Part shown: positions 15,215-22,022 of the stretch, in pieces
How the letters are laid out: every line of letters begins with the position of its first letter
Numbering within the stretch: the first letter of the stretch is position 1
Virus record (IMG/VR): IMGVR_UViG_3300031877_000009
Coordinates: 1-27,090 of that record
DNA: 27,090 nt
From: a virus
Reading direction: 5' to 3' (one strand)
Translations under genes and position numbers: made by a program
The notes under the pieces: generated by a model
Database searches by the model: none
The model's input: the letters and a program-made list of their open reading frames with translations, nothing else
What the model was told of the DNA's origin: nothing

Positions 15215-15627
15215 TAGAAGTCGCCTCCCATCTTGAGGATTTCGTCTCGTGTTTTGCCGAAGAGGCTGCCAACAGTCATGCGAGCGTCAGATGCGGATGC
15301 TGTTCCAACTCTTATGGGTTTGTAGGTTGCATCTCCACCTTTCTTGCTTGTAGATAGAATCTCATCTATCTGTTGGAGTTCTTGCACAGTTTTTGTTTCC
15401 AAATCTTTCTCTGAGAAGTCGCTTTTAGCTATAATTCGTAGTTTAAGGTCTGCTTTTAAATCGTTTTCTATGACACTTGCGAGTTCAACAGTTTGCTTTT
15501 TCAAAGCATCTCTCTCTAAAGTAACTTCATCCAATGCTTTTTCAAGTTCAGCAGTTTTCAGAGTTAAACTAGCGAGTTGCGTTTTCACTGCATCATGAGA
15601 AGTCATTGTCTTTGAGTTTTCTGACAT
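15214..15627 (-). CDS. Coiled-coil head assembly protein, possible scaffold
   Basis: The protein has 137 residues. A heptad-rich helix (LASLTLKTAELEKALDEV, TLERDALKKQTVELASVIEN) spans residues 16-60. An acidic/basic helical part and an ordered tail ending ARMTVGSLFGKTRDEILKMG follow. Scaffolding proteins usually combine a coiled coil with a small capsid-binding tail, so this is a candidate next to the nested product of the protease gene. Confidence 0.55.
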   Translation of the reverse strand: MSENSKTMTSHDAVKTQLASLTLKTAELEKALDEVTLERDALKKQTVELASVIENDLKADLKLRIIAKSDFSEKDLETKTVQELQQIDEILSTSKKGGDATYKPIRVGTASASDARMTVGSLFGKTRDEILKMGGDF

Positions 15628-15779
15628 TTATAGAATCCTCTTTTATAATGTTTTTTTGCAGTTTCTTTAGTCACGCCTGCGTGGAACGTGAGCAACCCAT
15701 TTTGATAACTTAGCTTGTTGCCCACTAAGGAGAAGACTAATCTGCTTCTCAAAGAGTCACGAAAGTGACTGTGAAACAA
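15603..15779 (-). CDS. Possible 58-aa gene in frame after the protease stop
   Basis: Directly after the protease TAA (15780-15782), TTG 15779 opens a frame, in the protease's own frame, that runs 58 codons to TGA 15603-15605, inside the next gene. The product reads SLRSRLVFSLVGNKLSYQNG, then LLTFHAGVTKETAKKHYKRG, with an amphipathic basic helix. No ribosome-binding site is visible. Hence it is either a coupled gene, a readthrough tail of the protease, or a non-coding segment: it also contains several inverted repeats. Confidence 0.35.
   Translation of the reverse strand: MFHSHFRDSLRSRLVFSLVGNKLSYQNGLLTFHAGVTKETAKKHYKRGFYKCQKTQRQ
15730..15770. other. Two adjacent hairpins between protease and scaffold genes
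   Basis: AGTCAC-GAAA-GTGACT (15755-15770) is a perfect 6-bp stem. GAGAAG...CTTCTC (15730-15750) is a second stem with a 9-base loop. TCACG...CGTGA (15671-15691) and GCAAC...GTTGC (15692-15721) add further pairing nearby. On the minus-strand mRNA they follow the protease stop and may protect, process or attenuate the transcript. Confidence 0.4.
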
Positions 15780-16172
15780 TTAAATGGGGTGTCTGCGAGA
15801 TTCTCGTTGCCGTTCAATGTCTCGTTGAGCCTTCATTTCCAATAGCATTTCGCTTCGTTGAATCAATGAATCAACTTCTTCATGTTCACCAGCAAGTTCT
15901 GCCTTACACCATTCTGTTGCTTCTTCCTCGGTTTTGCCAGCATCCATCTGTTCTGCAATACAACGTTCAAGTGGTGTCTTCTCCACTTGCTCCTCTTGTG
16001 CTTGAGTTATTTTTGCTGCTCCAGTTGGCGGCGTAGGTTCATCAGATGGCAAAGTAGCCGCTTGACAGTGAGCTTCTGCTTCACCTTGAGTCATGCCTTC
16101 AGCCATGCGTTCCTTAACACATTTGTTGAACTCTTCACTTCTCTCAGGATACCTAGTTTCTTGTTCACTCAT
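15780..16172 (-). CDS. Nested in-frame scaffold-like product of the protease gene, 130 aa
   Basis: Inside the protease gene, GGAGGTA (revcomp at 16181-16187) lies 9 bases before an in-frame ATG at 16172. Translation from there gives the C-terminal 130 residues. They are acidic, helical, cysteine-paired and rich in E/A/Q, ending in a long charged helix (DSLIQRSEMLLEMKAQRD). Phage lambda makes scaffold Nu3 from an in-frame start inside protease gene C. The same arrangement is inferred here because one of the best ribosome-binding sites in the operon sits at a domain border. Confidence 0.6.
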   Translation of the reverse strand: MSEQETRYPERSEEFNKCVKERMAEGMTQGEAEAHCQAATLPSDEPTPPTGAAKITQAQEEQVEKTPLERCIAEQMDAGKTEEEATEWCKAELAGEHEEVDSLIQRSEMLLEMKAQRDIERQRESRRHPI

Positions 16173-17120
16173 GTTTTGTTTACCTCCAATATTTGATACG
16201 CTTGAACTTCCAAAACTTGATTTTATGGATTCATCGCCATGATTCCATAACCATCCGCAAAATTTATCTGGGTCATCTGCAAAACTTTGTGCTTTCGATG
16301 TGCAATTATCCCACCAATCTTGTGGTGGACGATTATCTTGATCGCCTAGAACTGATCCATCGTGTTTTTTAGCTTGAATTGCCCGATGCATAGCTTCAGC
16401 CTCTTCCTTTGTAGCAAAACATTTAATCACTTCTCCTTCTTCTTCACCATGACAGTGAACCACACACCATTTTTCGCCTCGCTTAACAACCTTGTCTATT
16501 TCAAACGCCTTCACATTTTCTTCGCAAATTGGAAATGTTTTACCCATTGAACGTGCAACTGTAACGCTGTCTGCACCTACACCGCACTGTGGGAAGTGAC
16601 ATCTTCCATAAACATTAGGTTTTGTGATGACTGCTACATGGTCGATAACTATGTCTCGCATCACATAGTCGTAGTGTTCTTCCTTGCCAGTGTTCACATC
16701 TTTATCTAGTCCTGCAGTCCAGTCTGGTGTATAATAGAAGCCTATGCTGTTGTCTAACCCTGTTTTCTTTGTAATTGCGTCTCGGATTTGGTCGATGGTT
16801 TCTTTTGGTAATTCATATTTGTCAAAGTTGAGGATTGCTCGAAGCTTGCCGCTGTCAAAGAAGGGTTTTTCCACGCCACCTTTAATGTCCCTTTGCGATT
16901 GTATAATTTGACTTGTAGGATGATCGCCAATAGTTAGTTTGGCGTATCGTGCTGTTCTTGTGGCTTTAAGTAGTTCTTGCTTGCTTTTCAAAGCTTTGCC
17001 ATCGTCATATTGATACACGCCTGCTCTACTAATTATGGCGTTGACTTTTAGACAGCACTTGCTGTCCTCTACGATTTGCCCTTGGTCTAAGGCTATACAA
17101 TCATACGCTATTTTCTTCAT
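15780..17120 (-). CDS. DUF2213-type prohead protease with C-terminal extension
   Basis: The protein has 446 residues. Residues 1-175 are a viral prohead protease: GDHP with H67, NSIGF with S125 and DHVAVI with H161 fit the His/Ser catalytic arrangement of that family. It would cleave scaffold or capsid propeptides inside the prohead. Residues about 180-250 contain CHFPQCGVG and a domain with WCVVHCHGEEEGEVIKCF and KEEAEAMHRAI. Residues about 265-300 carry PPQDWWDNC...FCGWLWNHG, a Cys/Trp motif that recurs in phage head proteins. From M317 the tail is acidic and helical, with two copies of a C-x-x-E-x-M-x-x-G-x-T-x-x-E-A-x-x-x-C motif, and has its own start signal. Confidence 0.75.
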   Translation of the reverse strand: MKKIAYDCIALDQGQIVEDSKCCLKVNAIISRAGVYQYDDGKALKSKQELLKATRTARYAKLTIGDHPTSQIIQSQRDIKGGVEKPFFDSGKLRAILNFDKYELPKETIDQIRDAITKKTGLDNSIGFYYTPDWTAGLDKDVNTGKEEHYDYVMRDIVIDHVAVITKPNVYGRCHFPQCGVGADSVTVARSMGKTFPICEENVKAFEIDKVVKRGEKWCVVHCHGEEEGEVIKCFATKEEAEAMHRAIQAKKHDGSVLGDQDNRPPQDWWDNCTSKAQSFADDPDKFCGWLWNHGDESIKSSFGSSSVSNIGGKQNMSEQETRYPERSEEFNKCVKERMAEGMTQGEAEAHCQAATLPSDEPTPPTGAAKITQAQEEQVEKTPLERCIAEQMDAGKTEEEATEWCKAELAGEHEEVDSLIQRSEMLLEMKAQRDIERQRESRRHPI

Positions 17121-17169
17121 ATTGATTTCACTTCGTTATAGAAATGATTAGGTGTTTTTGAGCAGTTTA

Positions 17170-17229
17170 GGCATAAAACATAAATAGCAATTTTGATAGC
17201 ACACTTTGATTCTTATGCCCTATAAAAAG
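17170..17229 (-). promoter_or_regulatory. Inverted repeat and TATA-like element upstream of the protease gene
   Basis: The 124-base gap 17121-17244 holds GGCATAA (17170-17176) and its complement TTATGCC (17213-17219), and on the minus strand AACTTTTTATAGGG (TATA-like, at 17221-17229). Together they could be an internal promoter with an operator. A 31-codon open frame (containing VLCLNCSKTPNHFYNE) ends in an ATGA overlap with the protease start but has no ATG, GTG or TTG, so it is not called as a gene. Confidence 0.3.
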
Positions 17230-17244
17230 TTGGCTAACTCTTTT

Positions 17245-17526
17245 TTATTCATATATTCTGGAAAGCCAACACCTACAATTAGGATGAACATTTGCTTCAA
17301 TTCTATCAATATCTGTTATCTCAAGATTTGGAAATTTATCTCGCAAATCATTACCATGATATAACTGAAAATTGTTATCTATGCATTCTGGGCAGATTTT
17401 TTCGTCAAATACTCCGTGAAATTGCCACACATCATGTATACTGAAGAAGGTGATGGCTTGTGGGAAACCTTCTGGAATCCGCTTTAAAGATGCAACTGCA
17501 GAGACTATTTGAATAAGTTTAGACAT
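17245..17526 (-). CDS. Minimal MuF-like minor head protein, 93 aa
   Basis: The C-terminal half has the MuF signature: FDEKICPECIDNNFQLYHGND, then IDRIEANVHPNCRCWLSRI. The CPEC plus HPNCRC combination is diagnostic of the SPP1 gp7 / Mu gpF C-terminal domain. Typical family members have 200-400 residues or more, whereas this one has only the C-terminal core. Its position between portal and protease is the usual one. It may help retain or eject DNA from the capsid. No ribosome-binding site is obvious. Confidence 0.75.
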   Translation of the reverse strand: MSKLIQIVSAVASLKRIPEGFPQAITFFSIHDVWQFHGVFDEKICPECIDNNFQLYHGNDLRDKFPNLEITDIDRIEANVHPNCRCWLSRIYE

Positions 17527-17538
17527 TTGGATTAGAAA

Positions 17539-17625
17539 TTAAAGATTGATGATTGATTTTGCCACAACCTCTTTTTTCCATAAGCCCTTTTTGACTTTAG
17601 GCTTCATACTAGATTTGTAACCCAT
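17539..17625 (-). CDS. Basic microprotein, 28 aa, between portal and MuF-like gene
   Basis: ATG 17625 lies 1 base after the portal stop and the frame closes at TAA 17539-17541, filling the gap to the MuF-like gene. The product is lysine-rich (8 of 28; SSMKPKVKKGLWKKEVVAKS). Coupled reinitiation would explain the lack of a clear ribosome-binding site. It may be a free peptide or a separated N-terminal piece of the MuF-like protein. Support is from position and composition only. Confidence 0.4.
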   Translation of the reverse strand: MGYKSSMKPKVKKGLWKKEVVAKSIINL

Positions 17626-17626
17626 C

Positions 17627-18982
17627 TTAACTTTTAACCTTCTTTTTCAATTCAGTGACAAGATAGCTGTCGCCTTGTTCTGTTATTTCAAATGGCAATT
17701 TCTTCTCAAACGGTTGAGCCTTACCTATGATTTCGTTGCCACCTTGCTCTTCCGATAAATCCTTTGCGTTTGGGTCTTCCATTTTGCGTATCTCATTGCG
17801 TGTATGCCACTCTGCTTGAATCCGTAAAGTCTGAGCCTTAACATAGTCTATGTTAGTTTTCTTTTCTTCGTCAAGTTCAAACCCGCCTTTCCAATTGAAC
17901 TTGAAATTTGGAATGTTATCTTCGCTGAAACCATTAAATTTAAGAATGGCTTTGATTAGTTCTCGCATGCCTTCTTCATAGCCACTTTGTTCATCACTGA
18001 TTAAGCCATAATATTCTTGCTGGTTAACTTCGCTACCCGTTAAGGCTCCAGCCTGCACACCACGAAGAATGGCTAAAGGAATGCTTGAGCCACAACTAAT
18101 GTGTTCCATAGGTGGCAAATAATAATTCATAGGGTCTAAGGCACGTCCTTGCAAGCCTTTAAACTCTAAAGTTTGGTCTTCACTGTGAGCGAAATAGGTG
18201 CGTGCAGACAAGTTGGCAAATGCTCCACTATCAATGTAGGCTTCAATGTCTGCGAGGTTTGCGCCTGTGAAGGTTAAGTCTGGGAAGCCTGAACCATAGC
18301 GGAACATGGTTTGCCCCATGCCCCAGCGAATGTTGCGTAAAGTTGTTAGGTCGTCCCATATTGGGTCGAGAACGCTTTTGCCTTTCCAATCGTGATCTAA
18401 AAGGCGTGTAGCAAAGTGAATTACTCGTGTATAATGAACTTTAAGACTTGCGATTCCACGTTGCTGAATATGATATAGTTTAGGTAAGCCATAACGGGAA
18501 TCATTCTTATCTGTTACTTCAGTTACGTTTGCTATTTGTGTAGGCGAATAGGCTTTGATGCTCACTAAGTCTGTGGCGTTTGTTAAAGGTTCAGCTAATG
18601 ATTTTGCTTCATCTTTATAGCCGAGCACAATGATAGCGTAGCCGTAGGCACGTTCAAAAACTGCCATCCTCATTAATTCTTGTTTAGCTCGCAACTTAGT
18701 TAATTGTAATTGCACTTGTTTATCGAATTGTTGGCTTTTCTCGCTTATTTCTTCACCTTCAAGTTCAAGATTAAACCAATTGTCAAAGATGTCATGGGCA
18801 ACCGTGAAAACTACGCGGTGGGCTACTGGCTCCCTTGTGATGGCGAATGTGCGGAGTTCATTGGTTATGTCTGCTCCAAATTCGCCTCCGCCTCCAGTGC
18901 CTGTTCTAGGAATAAGTAAGCCTTGTCCATGTGGAGCAACATCGGCTAAACCAATTCGTTTGAAACCAGTTTGGCTACTCAT
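17627..18982 (-). CDS. Portal protein (DUF1073/gp6-like)
   Basis: The protein has 451 residues. Portal features include VAHRVVFTVAHDIFDNWFNLE near the N-terminus, KAYSPTQIANVTEV and YHIQQRG in the wing, VHYTRVIHFATRLLDHDWKGKSVLDPIWDDL, and then SIPLAILRGVQAGALTGSEVNQQEYYGLI, a classic portal crown/stem segment. The final part is charged and helical. It forms the dodecameric DNA channel at the capsid vertex and docks the terminase. It overlaps the upstream zinc-ribbon gene by ATGA. Confidence 0.85.
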   Translation of the reverse strand: MSSQTGFKRIGLADVAPHGQGLLIPRTGTGGGGEFGADITNELRTFAITREPVAHRVVFTVAHDIFDNWFNLELEGEEISEKSQQFDKQVQLQLTKLRAKQELMRMAVFERAYGYAIIVLGYKDEAKSLAEPLTNATDLVSIKAYSPTQIANVTEVTDKNDSRYGLPKLYHIQQRGIASLKVHYTRVIHFATRLLDHDWKGKSVLDPIWDDLTTLRNIRWGMGQTMFRYGSGFPDLTFTGANLADIEAYIDSGAFANLSARTYFAHSEDQTLEFKGLQGRALDPMNYYLPPMEHISCGSSIPLAILRGVQAGALTGSEVNQQEYYGLISDEQSGYEEGMRELIKAILKFNGFSEDNIPNFKFNWKGGFELDEEKKTNIDYVKAQTLRIQAEWHTRNEIRKMEDPNAKDLSEEQGGNEIIGKAQPFEKKLPFEITEQGDSYLVTELKKKVKS

Positions 18983-19254
18983 TCTCGTGCTTTTCCTTTG
19001 CTACTTACTTGTTTAAAGTCGAATCCAGTTGAATTAACCACACCATTAAAATTACAGTTGGTGCATGATACTTCAGCATCCCAGCCTTTCACGGCATGCA
19101 CGAAACGGTTAAGTTGCAATGTTTTCTGATTACATGCGACACAAGATGTGTTGTTGATTAAGGCTTTGAAATGGTTAACTTCTTCAATAGAGGCTGTGAA
19201 TGTGGGTTCTATGTGGTTGTGTTGCCTTAGTTTTTGAATTAGGCTTCTAAACAT
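18979..19254 (-). CDS. Zinc-ribbon protein between terminase and portal genes, 91 aa
   Basis: The protein has 91 residues with an N-terminal helix, then CVACNQKTLQLNRFVHAV and VSCTNCNFNGVVN: two CXXC knuckles about 30 residues apart, a complete zinc ribbon. The ribosome-binding site GAGAGGTAG lies 8 bases before ATG 19254, inside the end of a microgene. Position between TerL and portal suggests a packaging-related role, which is inference. Confidence 0.65.
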   Translation of the reverse strand: MFRSLIQKLRQHNHIEPTFTASIEEVNHFKALINNTSCVACNQKTLQLNRFVHAVKGWDAEVSCTNCNFNGVVNSTGFDFKQVSSKGKARE

Positions 19255-19260
19255 TTTTCG

Positions 19261-19350
19261 CTACCTCTCTAGATTCATGTTTATTCTTTTCTTTAAGGCA
19301 TCGAGAACTTCTTGGCTTTTCTTAATTTCTTCTGCCAATGTTTTATCCAA
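19261..19350 (-). CDS. Helical microprotein, 29 aa, overlapping the TerL stop
   Basis: TTG 19350 overlaps the last codons of TerL (AAG TTT GGA TAA) and the frame ends at TAG 19261-19263, the codon that is part of the next gene's ribosome-binding site. The product is a single charged helix (AEEIKKSQEVLDALKKRI). Gap filling and the overlaps on both sides suggest a coupled gene; it could also be a spacer that happens to be open. Confidence 0.4.
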   Translation of the reverse strand: MDKTLAEEIKKSQEVLDALKKRINMNLER

Positions 19351-20644
19351 ACTTCCAAGCAGTTATATGTGGTTGACTGCGTAACTGTTCAAATGCTCCA
19401 CTTACAGCATCCACTTGGTCATCGTGGCTTCCCTGTGGGAAAGCTTCAAACTCATCTAGAAATTCACTGTTCCAAGTGCCTTTGACAAGTTTGATGTTGC
19501 CAGCTTCGGCTGCACTACTCACTGGCGTTGCTCTCTCTTCTTTTGGACCCGTAGTTTTAACTCCCCAAAAACTATAGCCCTGCAACACTTGCCTTGCGTA
19601 ATAGTCAATTTGCGCTACTCCACTTGACCCGGGTTCTTGTTCCATATAGATTCTGGTTGAGGCTACATCTAACTGTGCTGTTTGTTTTATTATGGCTTCA
19701 ACTTGAGGGGGTGCACCTTGCAAACGCTTTATGTCAAGTACATAGTATATGCCGTTTTTTTCTCCGATTAATGCTCCAACTGTCCAATCTGGTTCAGCGC
19801 CTTGTTTTGGTTTGGTTGCAGCTAAATCCCAATACCTAACTTTGCGAAGGTCTGTGGGTGCTTCATTGACGATGGTGAACCATTCTCGACGGAAGATTGA
19901 GCCACCATGCCGAGCCGACCAGTCGCCATCCAAATATTGTTTTCGTGTAATTGGGTCAAGCTCTCTCAAACTATCTATGTATTTTTGTCTATCAAGGTGT
20001 GGATTGTCATTAAGTTTGGCTGGCACGAATACTCGTCCATGCGTTGCTCCTTCTTCGAGGAATCGTCTCTTCACCCAATCGTGACCTATGTTGCCGGGGT
20101 TGCTGGCTGACCGCATGCGTAAAGGTATAGAACTTTCTTCGAGGCGTCTGAGCCGACTGAATAAATAGCGATATTGAGTCTCTGTGAATTGAGTAAGTTC
20201 GTCAAAGGCAATATATTGGAATGCTGCTGATTGGTAACGGTATTTGTCGTTTTCATATTCTAAGTTTCCAAACGCTAAGTTTGCTCCAGATGGGAAGTGC
20301 CAGATGTGGTTGATGTCCCATCGGGCTTCTGTGGGCTTTAACCATTCCATACTACGAGCAATGAGAGCTTCAGGTAAGGCTAAGTCGCTATATGTTCGCC
20401 GAAAGATGATTGCATTGTAGTTAGGTATGTCAACATACATGAGTGCTGCCATGAGTAGGGCATCGCTTTTGCCGCCGCCGGCTGCGCCTCCGTACAATGC
20501 TTCGGGGCAAGTTAAAGCTAGGAACTCAGCTTGTTTCAACGTTGGCTTGTGGGGTATCCATTTGTTTTCTAGCACGTAACGCTTGAATATCTCGTAGGCT
20601 TGCGGAATCAAGGGCGTTAACGTATTCTGCGAGGATTGTGACAT
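19343..20644 (-). CDS. terL: Terminase large subunit (packaging ATPase/nuclease)
   Basis: The protein has 433 residues. The ATPase domain has an adenine-binding Q at KPTLKQAEFL, Walker A GGAAGGGKS (52-60), Walker B YIAFDE (144-149) and the coupling motif RSASNPGN. The nuclease domain has RYWDLAAT with the first metal-binding aspartate, YMEQEPGSSG and the closing SHDDQVDAVSGA motif. All key residues are present, so it should pump DNA and cut concatemers. The first 119 bases overlap the 3' end of TerS in another frame. Confidence 0.92.
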   Translation of the reverse strand: MSQSSQNTLTPLIPQAYEIFKRYVLENKWIPHKPTLKQAEFLALTCPEALYGGAAGGGKSDALLMAALMYVDIPNYNAIIFRRTYSDLALPEALIARSMEWLKPTEARWDINHIWHFPSGANLAFGNLEYENDKYRYQSAAFQYIAFDELTQFTETQYRYLFSRLRRLEESSIPLRMRSASNPGNIGHDWVKRRFLEEGATHGRVFVPAKLNDNPHLDRQKYIDSLRELDPITRKQYLDGDWSARHGGSIFRREWFTIVNEAPTDLRKVRYWDLAATKPKQGAEPDWTVGALIGEKNGIYYVLDIKRLQGAPPQVEAIIKQTAQLDVASTRIYMEQEPGSSGVAQIDYYARQVLQGYSFWGVKTTGPKEERATPVSSAAEAGNIKLVKGTWNSEFLDEFEAFPQGSHDDQVDAVSGAFEQLRSQPHITAWKFG

Positions 20645-20963
20645 TTCTTTTCTCTTCTATATGTTCCACTACTTGTCGGCTTATGGCTTCTATGCGTTGA
20701 GGCAGCAGGATTTTGAGCAGTTCGTTGCGGTATTTCATGCCGAGTTCTGGGTTGTCCGTATCTGCTCGGAATATGGCTCTTTCTTGTCTACGTAACAGTT
20801 CGTCTATGAGGTGTTGGGCTGTGAGGTTGTGTCTGTGCCTGTAGATTGTGGCTAGACTTATGGTTGGATGGTCGTCTTTAAGTGTTGTTACTGTTTCTTC
20901 GGCTGTGAAGCCTAGAGCCCATAATTCGACTATGCGGTTGGTTACTTGTTTATTATAGCCCAT
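20526..20963 (-). CDS. terS: Terminase small subunit
   Basis: The protein has 145 residues. The N-terminal helix-turn-helix (NRIVELWALGFTAEETVTTLKD, then SLATIYRHRHNL) is the DNA-binding domain typical of small terminases. The following helical region (LIDELLRRQERAIFRADT, MKYRNELLKILLP) would form the oligomerisation core. The C-terminal tail, which binds TerL in other phages, is encoded within the overlap with terL. It heads the packaging genes; GTGATT precedes ATG 20963. Confidence 0.75.
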   Translation of the reverse strand: MGYNKQVTNRIVELWALGFTAEETVTTLKDDHPTISLATIYRHRHNLTAQHLIDELLRRQERAIFRADTDNPELGMKYRNELLKILLPQRIEAISRQVVEHIEEKRNVTILAEYVNALDSASLRDIQALRARKQMDTPQANVETS

Positions 20964-21054
20964 TGTTTCTAATCACTTTTACTCAGTTCATGATGATTTA
21001 GTAATGGTTGAGCTTTTAAGCATCTTCATTCCTTCTTACTTTAAGATGATCGTC

Positions 21055-21216
21055 ATGAAGTGTGTAATGTCGAAAGTAGAATGCAAGAAGTGTCAGCATT
21101 ATGGTGATTGCCAGATTCTAAATGACTTTTATGTTATGCAACATGAACTTAAGTCATTCATTAAGAAGGTTGAAGATGTCAGATTAATAGCTCAGTCCAT
21201 AGCTTCTAAGCGTTGA
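21055..21216 (+). CDS. Possible plus-strand cysteine-rich protein, 53 aa
   Basis: ATG 21055 follows GATGATC at 21045-21051, close to the archaeal ribosome-binding consensus, and the frame runs to TGA 21214-21216. It reads VMSKVECKKCQHYGDCQILN, a CX2CX5C arrangement, followed by an amphipathic helix (HELKSFIKKVEDVRLIAQS). It is the only apparent plus-strand gene inside the right minus-strand block and overlaps the methyltransferase 3' end by 25 bases. It may be a small metal-binding regulator. Moderate support. Confidence 0.45.
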   Translation: MKCVMSKVECKKCQHYGDCQILNDFYVMQHELKSFIKKVEDVRLIAQSIASKR

Positions 21217-22010
21217 CCGATGAAGAAGACTCGATGGCGCTTCTGCCTTATCCCTATTTCTTCACCCTTAACTATCTTTACTTCAACGATATATCCTTCG
21301 TTTTGCATGTCTTCTAAGATTTGTTGTTTAAAGTCTAAGATGCCCATGACGTTTTCCATTACGAAGTATTGAGGCTTTAGTTCACTGATTATTCGCATGA
21401 ATTGCTTATAGAGAACGTTTCTTGGGTCATCTTTAAATCGTAGTCCAGCAAGGCTAAAGCCTTGACATGGTGGACCGCCAATAACTAAGTTAATGTTTTC
21501 TTTTACGTGTTCTTGAATGTCTTGTTTAGTTAGTTTATGGATGTCTTTTAGAATGAAGGGAATTTGAGGGAAGTTTGCTTTATGCGTATATGCACAATAG
21601 ATATCCCAGTCAGTTGAAAGCACAATGTTATGTCTCACGTTTGAAAAGCCTAAATCCATTCCACCGCATCCAGAAAAAAGACTTAAAGCATTCGACTGTG
21701 GAATCATTTTGGCAACATGCTCAGCCATTTTAACATCTATAGCATTACCAATTTGTTGTTTAATGGTTTTCCTTGTCCCAACGAATTTAAACGTATCTGG
21801 GAAATCTTGAATCCGTGCATATTCTCTTAAGCTAAATTCTCTTCCATCAGAATGAAAGAACCATCCTTCTACTGTAAGAGTAGGATAAGATGATTCGTCA
21901 TAAATGATTTGATGTTCTGCGTCTCCTCGATTTTTCCTTGCTTCAGGTTTATTTGATACTACATACATGTTTTCTCCAATGGGAGTTATTGGTCTAAAGG
22001 GTAAAAGCAT
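21192..22010 (-). CDS. Circularly permuted C5-cytosine DNA methyltransferase
   Basis: The protein has 272 residues. Motifs are in permuted order. Motif IX-X comes first (REFSLREYARIQDFPDTFKF at 57-76, then IKQQIGNAI at 83-91). Motif I follows (LSLFSGCGGMDLGF, 109-122), then IV with catalytic C182 (GGPPCQGFS), V (DPRN), VI (VMENV, 217-221) and VIII (RQKRHRVFFIG, 255-265). The protein ends 7 residues after motif VIII and only about 40 residues precede motif IX, so a target-recognition domain is not evident. ATG 21968 is an alternative start with GGAG upstream. It probably methylates viral DNA against host restriction. Confidence 0.85.
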   Translation of the reverse strand: MLLPFRPITPIGENMYVVSNKPEARKNRGDAEHQIIYDESSYPTLTVEGWFFHSDGREFSLREYARIQDFPDTFKFVGTRKTIKQQIGNAIDVKMAEHVAKMIPQSNALSLFSGCGGMDLGFSNVRHNIVLSTDWDIYCAYTHKANFPQIPFILKDIHKLTKQDIQEHVKENINLVIGGPPCQGFSLAGLRFKDDPRNVLYKQFMRIISELKPQYFVMENVMGILDFKQQILEDMQNEGYIVEVKIVKGEEIGIRQKRHRVFFIGQRLEAMD

Positions 22011-22022
22011 TAATGAAGATGG

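Noticed and set aside
15882-16196. Plus-strand 104-codon frame
   Set aside because: Antisense to the acidic tail of the protease gene; F/C/L-rich composition is typical of a shadow frame.
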